This document shows, piece by piece, positions 1-7,984 of a DNA stretch of 64,000 nucleotides. The stretch is from positions 4,588,001 to 4,652,000 of the forward strand of contig NZ_CP054139.1 in the NCBI RefSeq assembly GCF_013283875.1, read 5' to 3'. The notes under the pieces are model-generated. The model was not told the DNA's origin. It did not search any database and worked only from the letters and a program-made list of their open reading frames with translations. A program made the position numbers and the translations under genes. The stretch comes from Mucilaginibacter mali. GTDB lineage: Bacteria > Bacteroidota > Bacteroidia > Sphingobacteriales > Sphingobacteriaceae. Each line of letters starts with the position of its first letter. Position 1 is the stretch's first letter.

Positions 1-513
1 ATAGATCTGCAATTGGTTTTCGAACTCGCTTTTTATGCTTACCGCCAAACTGTTCTGCACTGTTGCGCCTATTACGGCATAATCCTTATCGGCCGTATGC
101 AGCGTGAACGAGCCATCCTGCACGGTGCTGTCCAATAGTTTATTCTTCAAAAAATCGTCGCTAACACCCTGTACCGTGCCGATGAATTTTTTGTTATCGT
201 ACATGATCAATGCTTTTTCCTGCAGCACCTCGGTGTACGAGAAAACGTGCGCATCCTTTTTTAAGCCGGTAAAATATGGCGTATTGGGATTGAATGTTTT
301 GCCCTCGCGCGGCTCTATCCGCAATTCGGGGGTGAAGTTGCTGTATAGCGAAAGAATCAGTTGCTCCAACCCGTTAAAAGCCGAAAGTATGATGACCAGC
401 GCCGCGCTCCCCACAAACACCCCCAGCATAGATATACCCGAAATGATATTGATAGCGTGCATTTTTTTGCGCGAGAACAGGTACCGTTTAGCTATGTAGA
501 GTGAGGTGTTCAA
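1..513 (-). CDS. FtsX/LolC-LolE-like ABC transporter permease (5' part)
   Basis: The gene runs off the left edge, so only about 171 N-terminal residues are visible. The reading frame opens with a short polar stretch (NTSLYIAKRYLFSRKK), then a hydrophobic segment (MLGVFVGSAALVIILSAFNG) and an extracytoplasmic region. This layout is that of MacB/LolCE-type permeases, which with a LolD-like ATPase move lipoproteins or act on the envelope. There is no ATG at the expected place. A TTG at 513..511 gives the family-typical N-terminus, and a -7 box lies 5 bases upstream of it. An in-frame ATG at 462 would cut into the first conserved segment. An IS element begins about 67 bp upstream. Family call is good; the exact substrate is unknown. 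Confidence 0.8.
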   Translation of the reverse strand, partial: MNTSLYIAKRYLFSRKKMHAINIISGISMLGVFVGSAALVIILSAFNGLEQLILSLYSNFTPELRIEPREGKTFNPNTPYFTGLKKDAHVFSYTEVLQEKALIMYDNKKFIGTVQGVSDDFLKNKLLDSTVQDGSFTLHTADKDYAVIGATVQNSLAVSIKSEFENQLQIY

Positions 514-518
514 TATTG

Positions 519-526
519 CAAAGATA
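519..526 (-). promoter_or_regulatory. -7 box TATCTTTG for the permease
   Basis: The minus strand reads TATCTTTG, a match to the Bacteroidota -7 consensus TAnnTTTG, 5 bases ahead of the proposed TTG start at 513. It lies between the gene and the IS element, so the insertion probably left the core promoter intact. Confidence 0.55.
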
Positions 527-580
527 GGAAAGCCCGCGGCCTGCAAAAGTGTTTGGGGGAATAATTGCGGACCAAACAAC

Positions 581-611
581 GAGGCCGTCTCATAAGTCAA
601 TTATGAGGCGG
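581..611. repeat. Left terminal inverted repeat of the IS
   Basis: Starts GAGGCCGTCTCATAAG and contains an inner palindrome (CTCATAA, 4-base gap, TTATGAG). It matches the right end in 14 of the first 16 positions. Confidence 0.75.
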
Positions 612-725
612 TTTTTTCGTTGATGCCGATTTAGATGAGTTATTAGGAAAGCGGGACTGTATCAGCCTGCTTTCGATTTTTTTGAGTTGGTTCAGGTGTT
701 TTTATCGGATAAAAAGCCTTTTTTA

Positions 726-2252
726 TCAGGCTTTCCACTTTCTGAGGTTATGTGCGATGGATAATAACCCTATTTCGACCTCGGTTTTGGACATTCCCTT
801 CAGCAGGAATCGCCTGAAGCCGTGATTATGCTTCAGGTTGGCGAACACCGGTTCGACATCTGCGGGCCGTCGCTTTCGGTATTTGATGCCCTGTTCGGTA
901 TTCAATCTTTCTTTCGCTATCTGCTTGTGTATTCTAAGGCTGTGGTTGATCTCCACCACGCGGTTACCGGCTGCTTGGTGACAAACGCCCCGCATGGGGC
1001 AGTTTTCACAATTCTGCGCCTGATAGCGGCTGATCAGTTGCACATAGCCGGATGTGGTGACCCGCTGCCCGGTGCCGATATGCTGCATGTGTTGTCCCAT
1101 CGGACATACCAGGTAATCTTCCTGTTCATTATAGTGCAAACTGTCATTACCGAATGCTTTGATGCCTTTATTTTGTTCCTGGTCGAACGTGTTGTATTTG
1201 ATATAAGCTTCAATGCCTTTTTGCTGTAATACGCCATAGTTCTCGTCCGAACCGTAGCCCGCATCGGCCACTACCGCTTTTGGAAGTGCATGATATAAAG
1301 TTTCGTATTGTTCGATGTGTGATGGAAGGGTCTGGTAATCGGTTGTGGTTTGGTGCAGGCTATAGTTCAAGATGAACTGCTCCTGGGTGGAGATCTGCAG
1401 ATTGTATCCGGGTTTAAGCTGCCCGTTCAGCATAGGGTCTTCTTTCATCCGCATGAAGGTGGCACCCGGGTCGGTCTTCGAAAAGCTGTTGCGACCGCCT
1501 AACAGCTTTTCCTGCTCGTCATACCGGGCCAGGTTCTCCGGCCAGTGCTTTTTGGCATAGTTCAGCTTCTGCCTTACTTTCTTATCGACATCTTCCTTAT
1601 CGTCCAGGGCGGCGTTGATCTTTGAGATCGTTTCTTTTACTTTTTCCGGGTTGATCTCGCTGTATTCCAGCGGTGCGGTGTCTTTAAGTTCTTCGGCAGC
1701 GATGGTTTGCGCATAACTCCACAGTTCATCCAATTGGGCTTTCATCTTCTCCTTGCTGTTCTTAATGCTTTTGCCCCATACAAAAGTGTACTTGTTCGCT
1801 ACCGATTCGATCTTGGTACCATCGGTAAAAACAGCTTCTTTCAGCGAGACGATACCTTCCTGCTGTAATAACAATACGATCTGTGAGAAGATCTCCTTTA
1901 AAACACCCGACAGCTTCTCGCTCCGGAAACGGTTGATGGTATTGTGATCAGGCTTTTTCATGCCTAAAAGCCACATGAAATGTACATTCTGCGCGGCCTG
2001 GTCTTCCAACTTCCGTGAAGAATACGTGTTGGTCAGATAACCGTAGATCAGCAGCTTGAGCATCAGCCGCGGATGAAAGCTGGATGCCCCGCCGCCTTTA
2101 TACTTGCGGTTAATCGGTTTAACATCTACCTGATCGACCACCTTCGATACAATACGTACCGGATGACCCTGCGGTACCAGTTCCTCCAGTTTATACGGTA
2201 AAAAGGTTAACTGGTCAGGATCATATTCCTTAAAGACTACTTTTCCTCCCAT
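726..2252 (-). CDS. IS1182-family transposase (DDE)
   Basis: A 508-residue protein of the length usual for IS1182 transposases. The N-terminal DUF772-type domain (about 15-115) has the family pattern FHPRLMLKLLIYGY and NTINRFR. Likely catalytic residues are D144 (FTDGTKIES), D330 (VVADAGYGSDENY) and E467 (RPADVEPVFANLKHNHGFRRF). A cysteine cluster (C383, C415-x2-C418, C424) before the last acidic residue is typical. The frame is complete with no stop or frameshift. The first ATG at 2252 is 65 bases inside the right inverted repeat. It catalyses cut-and-paste or copy transposition of the element it sits in. Confidence 0.92.
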   Translation of the reverse strand: MGGKVVFKEYDPDQLTFLPYKLEELVPQGHPVRIVSKVVDQVDVKPINRKYKGGGASSFHPRLMLKLLIYGYLTNTYSSRKLEDQAAQNVHFMWLLGMKKPDHNTINRFRSEKLSGVLKEIFSQIVLLLQQEGIVSLKEAVFTDGTKIESVANKYTFVWGKSIKNSKEKMKAQLDELWSYAQTIAAEELKDTAPLEYSEINPEKVKETISKINAALDDKEDVDKKVRQKLNYAKKHWPENLARYDEQEKLLGGRNSFSKTDPGATFMRMKEDPMLNGQLKPGYNLQISTQEQFILNYSLHQTTTDYQTLPSHIEQYETLYHALPKAVVADAGYGSDENYGVLQQKGIEAYIKYNTFDQEQNKGIKAFGNDSLHYNEQEDYLVCPMGQHMQHIGTGQRVTTSGYVQLISRYQAQNCENCPMRGVCHQAAGNRVVEINHSLRIHKQIAKERLNTEQGIKYRKRRPADVEPVFANLKHNHGFRRFLLKGMSKTEVEIGLLSIAHNLRKWKA

Positions 2253-2287
2253 GCCTTTAAGTTACTGAAAATTACGCTCAAAAACAA

Positions 2288-2316
2288 AGAGGCTGCCTCG
2301 CTTTTGAGACAGCCTC
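2288..2316. repeat. Right terminal inverted repeat of the IS
   Basis: Read on the minus strand from 2316 inward it starts GAGGCTGTCTCAAAAG, the partner of the end at 581, and it also folds on itself (GAGGCTG with CAGCCTC). Confidence 0.75.
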
Positions 2317-2349
2317 ATAATCTTCATGCTTCCGGATCGGTTTGGGACT

Positions 2350-2988
2350 CTACGTCAAAAACGGATTATTCCTTTTCTCGTACCCGATGGTGGTTTGCGG
2401 GCCGTGGCCGGGCCAAACGGTGCAATCTTCAGGCAGGGTGAACAGCTTTTCTCGGATATTGCGGAGCAGGGTATAATGATCGCCACCCGGCAGATCGGTG
2501 CGGCCAATACTTAATCGGAACAGCACATCGCCGCCAACCAGGAAATTCTTCTTCCGCTCGTAAAAGCACAGGTGCGCGGGCGAATGGCCCGGCGCGAAGA
2601 TCAGTTCTAAAGTCGTCTGACCGAAAGTTACCGTACCTGTTTCGGGCAGGAAAACATCGGGCAGGGGTGATACCTCATAATGCAGGCCCATTTCGGCGGT
2701 CCATGCCGGGGCTTCCAGCAGTACTTCCAGTTCGCCTTTATGAAATTGTGGCTTCAGGCCATAGTTATCAAATATAAATTTATTACCGAACACATGATCG
2801 TAATGGCAATGGGTATTTAGCAGCAGTGTGGGCTTCAAATCGTTATTGTTAATGAAGCTAACAATGGCGTTCTGATCAAAGGCGGTATACATGCCTGGGT
2901 CGATAATGGCGCATTCGCCGCTGTTATCGTATACGATATAAGTGTTTTCGCCGATGAGGCTGTTGGTAAATGTTTTGATGAATGCCAT
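2350..2988 (-). CDS. MBL-fold metallo-hydrolase (glyoxalase II-like)
   Basis: 212 residues from ATG 2988. The metal-binding motif THCHYDH gives H60, H62, D64, H65; further ligands are H135 (APGHSPAH), D154 (GGDVLF) and H195 (WPGHGP). This is the full set for a binuclear metallo-beta-lactamase fold. The closest type is the small YcbL/glyoxalase II-like group, which hydrolyses thioesters or similar substrates in the cytoplasm; no signal peptide is present. A longer reading frame extends upstream but runs through a repeat element, and a -7 box (2994-3001) lies just upstream of 2988, so this start is preferred. The exact substrate is unknown. Confidence 0.88.
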   Translation of the reverse strand: MAFIKTFTNSLIGENTYIVYDNSGECAIIDPGMYTAFDQNAIVSFINNNDLKPTLLLNTHCHYDHVFGNKFIFDNYGLKPQFHKGELEVLLEAPAWTAEMGLHYEVSPLPDVFLPETGTVTFGQTTLELIFAPGHSPAHLCFYERKKNFLVGGDVLFRLSIGRTDLPGGDHYTLLRNIREKLFTLPEDCTVWPGHGPQTTIGYEKRNNPFLT

Positions 2989-2993
2989 GGGGG

Positions 2994-3001
2994 CAAAGAT
3001 A
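2994..3001 (-). promoter_or_regulatory. -7 box TATCTTTG for the MBL hydrolase
   Basis: Minus-strand TATCTTTG, 5 bases upstream of ATG 2988. This is the same spacing as seen before the permease start at 513, which suggests a very short or absent 5' leader. Confidence 0.55.
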
Positions 3002-3004
3002 GGG

Positions 3005-3041
3005 GAATGTGCAGATATGCGGATGTGCAAATATGCAAATG
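3005..3041. repeat. Tandem ATGTGCA/ATATGCA mini-repeat
   Basis: Contains alternating copies of ATGTGCA and ATATGCA, about 16 bases per unit. The same string occurs inverted at 16797-16833, so this is a dispersed intergenic repeat. Confidence 0.5.
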
Positions 3042-3047
3042 GGTAAT

Positions 3048-3182
3048 ACTCACCCGGTCTACGCTCCGCAGGACCACCCTCTCTTGCCTTTGGCAAAAGA
3101 GGGAACAAGCAATTCCGGACAACCATTCCCTCTTTGCGCGCAGCGCAGAGAGGGTGCCCGGCGAAGCAACGGGCGGGTGAGT
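3048..3182. repeat. Interspersed palindromic element, family A (copy 1)
   Basis: Begins ACTCACCCGG and ends GCGGGTGAGT, with nested arms (ACCACCCTCTCTTGCC near the left, GAGAGGGTGCCC near the right). Related copies lie at 39183-39320, 55562-55699 and, as a minimal form, 57384-57419. It forms most of the gap between the MBL hydrolase and the aminopeptidase. Confidence 0.8.
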
Positions 3183-3196
3183 CTACGCCGCTTTGC

Positions 3197-3243
3197 TATA
3201 AAGCACAAACGGCCGCCCGCCGGGCAGCTGTTTGTGCTTTATA
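3197..3243 (-). terminator. Hairpin downstream of the M1 aminopeptidase
   Basis: A 14-bp perfect stem (TATAAAGCACAAAC with its complement) with a GC-rich loop lies 12 bases after the aminopeptidase stop. No clear T-run follows, so it may be a 3' stabilising hairpin or terminator. Confidence 0.6.
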
Positions 3244-3254
3244 GTGTGGAAATA

Positions 3255-5744
3255 TTAGTTCCCTATCTCTTTAACCGCGGCATCAGCAGCAGCTACCGAC
3301 GCGTTATCGCCCATTTTAGCGCGGGCATCTTTAACGCTGTTTATGGCTGCTATCAGTACCGGGCCGGCTCCATTAGCTTTATATTGCAGGCCTATGTTTT
3401 TCAGAATAGTGATACCTTGCTGAACATAGGTTGAGTTATCTATACGGCTAAGGTATGGCGCCATTTTGCGGAATACCGAAACAGCTATTTGCGGGTTGGC
3501 ATCTATTTTAGCTTTAATAAACGGCCATTGTGCCGATGTGCCGTTATCAAGATAAACGTTCATAATGTTTACCGCCAATGCGCCTTCGGCTTCTTTTTCA
3601 AGGCTTTTGGCTAAGGTAGAAGCCTCGGCCGGGTCAAGCAGGGTAATGGCGTTAAATGCCGCGGCCTCAACAGCCAGCGATGGATTGTTCAGGGCGGATT
3701 TAAACAAATTCATATTACCCGACGCCTTTAACTTACCCAAAGCGGTAATTGCGGCGGCACGCACCAGCGTATTCGGGTCGGTTTGGGCCAGGCTGGCCAG
3801 GATAGGCTGGGCAGGGTTACGAATATCATCGTTGGTCATCGTCAGCCCGTTGATGACACGCAGTTGTATGCCAAAGTATTTATCTTTCAAAGCGGCTATC
3901 AGCACTTTTTGCGCTCCTTTATCGGCTTGTTTGGCCAATGCGGCGGTTACGGCCTCGTTACGGTCTAAGTATAACGGCGCGTTGAAGTACTGGAACACAA
4001 ACTCATCAAGCGTTTTATTATCGGTTTTAGCCCAAAGGGTTTTCTTTTCGCCGTCCACGTTCACCAGGTCGGGCTTGCCGGCCAGCTGGTAACTTACCGA
4101 ATCGACCGCGTTGCGCATCCAGTAGCTGTGGCGTACTTTTTTGCCGCCCTGGTAAATATCAATAGCCATTGGCAAAATAAAGGTTTGGCCGGCCTGGCTT
4201 TGTTTCAGGTAAACGGTTTGGGTCTTGGTAGCCGCATCCCATTTGTAGCTGATATTCATCACCGGATGACCAGCCCCATAATACCATTGATTAAAAAACC
4301 AGTTTAGGTCCTTGCCACTCACTTCTTCTAAGGCCAGGCGCAATTGCTGGGCTTCGCCATTTTTAAAGGCATTGGTTTTCAGGTATAAGCCTAAGCCTTT
4401 GTAAAACGCGTCGCGGCCAAGGAAGGTGCGTAGCATGTTAAGGATGGTACCGCCTTTTTGGTAGGTAACCGCATCAAAAACATCTTCCTTATCGTTATAA
4501 AAGAAGCGTACAAGGTTTTTCTTGTCGTTGGCACCGCCGCGCATGTAGTTTACGGCATCGGTGTATGAATGCGCATCGCCGGCATCCTGGCCGTATTTAT
4601 GTTCGGCCCAAAGGGTTTCGCTAAAATCGGCGAAAGATTCGTTAACGGTCAGGTTGCTCCAGCTTTCGGCAGTTACATAATCGCCAAACCATTGGTGAAA
4701 TAACTCGTGGGCGATGGTGCTTTGGCCCTGGCTATAGTAAGCGTCAAGTAGTTCGCGTTTGGTGGCCTGCACGTATTCGCCGTGCAGGGTAGCGCTGGTG
4801 TTTTCCATCGCGCCGCTCACATAATCGCGCACAACGATCTGCGCGTATTTATCCCAGGGATAATCAACACCCAAAGTTTTCGAATAAAAGTCGATCAACT
4901 CCGGGGTCTGGCCGAAGATATCTTTCGCATACGGCGCGTACTTAGGTTCCAGGTAATAATCAACCGGTTTGTTTTTCCATTTATCGTGATAAACCTTAAA
5001 ATCGCCCACGGCCATCATAAACAGGTATGGCGAGTGCGGCAGGTCCTGCTTCCAGGTATCGGTGCGGGTACCATCGGCATTGGCTTTTTGCGATACCAGT
5101 TTACCGTTTGATAGCGTAACGTATTTTGATAATACCGTCATGCTGATCTCTTCGGTAGTTTTCTGGTTCGGCTTATCGATAGTAGGGAACCAGCACGATG
5201 AGCTTTCGGTTTCGCCCTGTGTCCATATCTGCGTAGGCTTGTTTTTTTCGGTACCGTCGGGGTTAATGAAGTACAGGCCCTTGGCATCGTTAATGGCCGC
5301 GCTGCCTTTTACTTTCAGTTCGTTCGGTTTCGATGTATAATCAATATACAGCGTATAATTTTCGCCGTTGGTATAGGTTTTATCCAGTTTGATGTTGAGC
5401 TGCAGGCTATCCTCGTAAGTATATTTAAGGGGGATGTTTTTGCCGGCTTTCACTACAAACAGGCCTTTAATATCCATGCCTTTGGCATCCAAACGCAGCG
5501 AATCGGTTGGGTAGAAATGCGGCTTCAGGGTTACCCACTCTTTGCCATACATATAGCGTTTTTTGTAATCGAAACGCACATCCAGTTTGGTGTGGATCAA
5601 ATCGTTGATCTTTGGAGTGGTTTCGCGGTAAACGGTGCTGGTGGCCTGTGGCGTTGTTGGGGCCTGTGCCAAAGCCGCGGTACCGATGGCGCTTACACAT
5701 GCGCCCGATATCAGCAGTGCTGAAATTGATCTGAATTTTATCAT
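3255..5744 (-). CDS. M1 family zinc aminopeptidase, exported
   Basis: 829 residues. An N-terminal signal peptide (about 1-27, ending ALAQA) predicts export. The substrate-recognition motif GAMEN is at 311-315; the zinc site is HELFH (H346, E347, H350) with E369 (NESFADF) eighteen residues on. All M1 hallmarks are intact. The C-terminal part (about 600-829) is helical and HEAT-like, as in long M1 enzymes. It removes N-terminal amino acids from peptides in the periplasm or at the surface. The start lies 3 bases past the amidohydrolase stop upstream, so the two genes form an operon, likely for peptide scavenging. Confidence 0.93.
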   Translation of the reverse strand: MIKFRSISALLISGACVSAIGTAALAQAPTTPQATSTVYRETTPKINDLIHTKLDVRFDYKKRYMYGKEWVTLKPHFYPTDSLRLDAKGMDIKGLFVVKAGKNIPLKYTYEDSLQLNIKLDKTYTNGENYTLYIDYTSKPNELKVKGSAAINDAKGLYFINPDGTEKNKPTQIWTQGETESSSCWFPTIDKPNQKTTEEISMTVLSKYVTLSNGKLVSQKANADGTRTDTWKQDLPHSPYLFMMAVGDFKVYHDKWKNKPVDYYLEPKYAPYAKDIFGQTPELIDFYSKTLGVDYPWDKYAQIVVRDYVSGAMENTSATLHGEYVQATKRELLDAYYSQGQSTIAHELFHQWFGDYVTAESWSNLTVNESFADFSETLWAEHKYGQDAGDAHSYTDAVNYMRGGANDKKNLVRFFYNDKEDVFDAVTYQKGGTILNMLRTFLGRDAFYKGLGLYLKTNAFKNGEAQQLRLALEEVSGKDLNWFFNQWYYGAGHPVMNISYKWDAATKTQTVYLKQSQAGQTFILPMAIDIYQGGKKVRHSYWMRNAVDSVSYQLAGKPDLVNVDGEKKTLWAKTDNKTLDEFVFQYFNAPLYLDRNEAVTAALAKQADKGAQKVLIAALKDKYFGIQLRVINGLTMTNDDIRNPAQPILASLAQTDPNTLVRAAAITALGKLKASGNMNLFKSALNNPSLAVEAAAFNAITLLDPAEASTLAKSLEKEAEGALAVNIMNVYLDNGTSAQWPFIKAKIDANPQIAVSVFRKMAPYLSRIDNSTYVQQGITILKNIGLQYKANGAGPVLIAAINSVKDARAKMGDNASVAAADAAVKEIGN

Positions 5745-5747
5745 TGT

Positions 5748-7031
5748 TTAGTTTTGTGTGCTGTAAATTTTCCCTTCTTTCATAATAAATGCTATATCGC
5801 GCATGGCTTTAATGTCCTGTAACGGATCGCCGCTTACGGCTACCACATCGGCTATTTTGCCTTTGCTGATGCTGCCTGTTTTGGCGCTGATACCCAACAG
5901 ATCGGCGGCGCTGGTGGTGGCAGCCTTTATGGCTTCTATTGGCGGCATACCGGCTTCTACCATATACTGAAATTCGATGGCGTTCTTTCCGTGGGCATAA
6001 ACGCCGGCATCGGTACCAAAAGCTATCTTCACACCTGCCTTATAGGCCCTGGCAAAGGTAGCCTGTATCTGCGGACCAACCTCCTGCGCCTTGCGTGCGA
6101 TCACCGGCGGGAAAAAGCCGGCTATCTTTGATGAATCGGCCACCGATTTGCCAGCTATGATAGTAGGTACATAATAAGTGCCGTATTGTTTGGCCAGTTT
6201 GATATCTTCATCATCCATAAAGGTACCATGCTCAATAGAGGTTACCCCGCCAAGTATGGCCCGGCGGATGCCCTCGGCGCCGTGGGCGTGGCAGGCTACC
6301 TTCAGGCCGTAATCCTTAGCGGTTTCTACCACCGCTTTAATCTCTTCGATACTGAACTGCGCACCCGAGCCGTCTTCGCTCAAGTCGAGCACGCCCCCGG
6401 TCGACGCGATCTTGATCACATCCGACCCGCGCTTAAACTGCAGGCGCACGGCTTTTATCAACTCGTCCTTACCATCGGCAACGCCATCATCCGGGCCGGG
6501 CCTGTGGCTGAAAACATCATCACGAAAGCCTACCGAGCCGTCCATATGCCCCCCGCTGGCCGAAATGGCCCTGCCTGCCGTAATAATACGCGGCCCGTCA
6601 ACCAATCCTTTTTGGACGGCTTTACGCAGACTGATGTTCACACCCGAGCCGCCCAGATCGCGCACGGTGGTGAAGCCGGCCATTAAAGTTTTTTTTGCAA
6701 AGATGGCCGCATTATAAGCAATATCGGCATCGGTAAGGGTGAAGCCCTCGGTTGTGGAGTTTTTGTTGAACTGGCTTTCCAAATGCACATGGCAATCAAT
6801 CAGTCCCGGCATTACGGTTTTATTGTGCAGGTCTACTACCTTATCGGCGCTACCGCCCGTGGTATAGCCTTTCTGGATATCGGTAATTAGTTTGCCCTCC
6901 ACCACAATGGTCATTTGCGTTTGGGCAGTATTGCCGATCCCGTCAATCAATTTTCCGCACTGGATATAGGTTTTTTGGGCGAAGCAGGTGCCCGCCAGCA
7001 GCATAAGCGCCGTTGTGTAAAGGTTCCTCAT
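5748..7031 (-). CDS. Exported metal-dependent amidohydrolase (imidazolonepropionase/prolidase-like)
   Basis: 427 residues with a signal peptide (about 1-18, TCFAQ). The amidohydrolase metal motif is H81-x-H83 in GLIDCHVHLE. Further ligands are a lysine in SDVIKIASTGG, two histidines in ACHAHGAEG, a histidine in SIEHGTF and the aspartate in FGTDAGVYAHG. This pattern fits the subfamily of secreted Xaa-Pro or Xaa-Arg dipeptidase-like amidohydrolases. It is the first gene of an operon with the M1 aminopeptidase, consistent with stepwise peptide degradation. The substrate cannot be fixed from sequence alone. Confidence 0.9.
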   Translation of the reverse strand: MRNLYTTALMLLAGTCFAQKTYIQCGKLIDGIGNTAQTQMTIVVEGKLITDIQKGYTTGGSADKVVDLHNKTVMPGLIDCHVHLESQFNKNSTTEGFTLTDADIAYNAAIFAKKTLMAGFTTVRDLGGSGVNISLRKAVQKGLVDGPRIITAGRAISASGGHMDGSVGFRDDVFSHRPGPDDGVADGKDELIKAVRLQFKRGSDVIKIASTGGVLDLSEDGSGAQFSIEEIKAVVETAKDYGLKVACHAHGAEGIRRAILGGVTSIEHGTFMDDEDIKLAKQYGTYYVPTIIAGKSVADSSKIAGFFPPVIARKAQEVGPQIQATFARAYKAGVKIAFGTDAGVYAHGKNAIEFQYMVEAGMPPIEAIKAATTSAADLLGISAKTGSISKGKIADVVAVSGDPLQDIKAMRDIAFIMKEGKIYSTQN

Positions 7032-7142
7032 CTTACCGATCAGTTAAATTGGTGATACGAAGTTACCTTTTTTTGCCTGAAAGCCTAAATCGGGATATGC
7101 GAATATCACTTTTTGTGTTTGATGCTAATTTAGATAGTTGTT

Positions 7143-7308
7143 GTGGCAATTTAACCACAAAGGGCACGAAGAAAAGAAACACTAAGGGCACTAAGGAGTT
7201 TTGTGATGATGATTAGCCACAGATGAGCACTTAAGACACTAAGGCTTATTTGATTTTCCTTCGTGATCTTTGTGAAAACCTTCGTGCCCTTTGTGGTTAA
7301 ATTGCCAC
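7143..7308. repeat. Interspersed element, family E (copy 1), 29-bp perfect inverted arms
   Basis: The left arm 7143-7171 (starting GTGGCAATTTAACCAC) and the right arm 7280-7308 are exact reverse complements over 29 bases. The interior carries degenerate units such as CACTAAGG and GCACTTAAG. A related element with the same AACCACA core is at 42848-43011. Confidence 0.8.
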
Positions 7309-7320
7309 CTCCAAAAAGCA

Positions 7321-7356
7321 AAACGCCCCTGCACAAAATGCACCGGGGCGTTTCAT
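7321..7356 (-). terminator. Terminator of the bacilliredoxin gene
   Basis: Stem AAACGCCCC/GGGGCGTTT around a loop containing a second small pairing (TGCA). Read on the minus strand it is followed by TGCTTTTT. It begins about 50 bases after the bacilliredoxin stop. Confidence 0.75.
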
Positions 7357-7405
7357 TATCATTGCAAGAGACCAATTTCTAATCAACCAATCTCTAAAAA
7401 CTAAA

Positions 7406-7819
7406 TTAGCAATACTGCTCAAACGCGTCGATCAGGTTATCGGCTATCATTTGGGCGGGGCGGCCTTCAATCTGGTAACGCTCAATGATGTGCACCAGTT
7501 TGCCATCTTTAAACAGCGCCATTGATGGCGAAGACGGTGGGTAAGGCAGCATATAGTTGCGGGCTTTGTCAACCGCTTCTTTTTCCATACCGGCAAATAC
7601 GGTTACCAGTTTATCAGGATGTTTGGCATTGGCGGCAGCCATGCGGGCAGCAGGGCGGGCATTGGCAGCGGCACAACCGCAAACCGAGTTCACCATTACA
7701 AAAACGGTTCCTTCGCTTTCGATAGCGGCGGTTACAGCATCAGCATCTTTTAATTCGGTGAAACCTACTCGGGTTAGTTCCTCGCGCATGGGGGCAACTA
7801 AATATTCTGGGTACATCAT
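7406..7819 (-). CDS. BrxA/BrxB family bacilliredoxin
   Basis: 137 residues, cytoplasmic, the usual length. The defining motif VCGCAAANARPAAR puts the two active-site cysteines at C47 and C49 (CGC). In Firmicutes this family removes bacillithiol from oxidised proteins. Many Bacteroidota also carry it, and whether the thiol here is bacillithiol is inferred only. The start MMYPEYL matches the family; the second Met is equally possible. It diverges from the M23 peptidase genes and has its own hairpin terminator. Confidence 0.92.
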   Translation of the reverse strand: MMYPEYLVAPMREELTRVGFTELKDADAVTAAIESEGTVFVMVNSVCGCAAANARPAARMAAANAKHPDKLVTVFAGMEKEAVDKARNYMLPYPPSSPSMALFKDGKLVHIIERYQIEGRPAQMIADNLIDAFEQYC

Positions 7820-7984
7820 GTTCTTGTTCGATTTTTATACCTGCAAAAATATCAAAAACATCAGCAATAATTTTTTTTCGTTATAAATAATAACATTGTA
7901 CTGACTTTCGTTTAAATTTGAATTTTAGTGACTTGCGCGTAGCGCAAGTTCGCAACGTGTTGTACCCTATTTAATGGATTATTG

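Larger units (their letters stand above)
581..2316 (-). mobile_element. IS1182-family insertion sequence with terminal inverted repeats
   Basis: A transposase gene is bounded by related imperfect inverted ends: GAGGCCGTCTCATAAG inward from 581, and GAGGCTGTCTCAAAAG on the other strand inward from 2316. Each end contains a further small palindrome just inside. The element is about 1.74 kb with a single intact transposase, so it is probably still functional. No direct target duplication is obvious in the flanking bases (ACAAC on the left, ATAAT on the right). It sits between the permease and the MBL hydrolase without breaking either reading frame. Confidence 0.85.
7032..7405. other. Intergenic region with a large inverted repeat and a terminator
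   Basis: No convincing gene. It holds a pair of 29-base perfect inverted arms (7143-7171 and 7280-7308) and the bacilliredoxin terminator (7321-7353). Short frames here lie inside the repeat and are not coding. Confidence 0.7.

Noticed and set aside
104..499. Plus-strand reading frame of 131 codons
   Set aside because: It lies opposite the permease gene, whose minus-strand product matches a known family. The plus-strand product has no recognisable pattern.
822..1229. Plus-strand frame inside the IS
   Set aside because: Antisense to the intact transposase and without family features.
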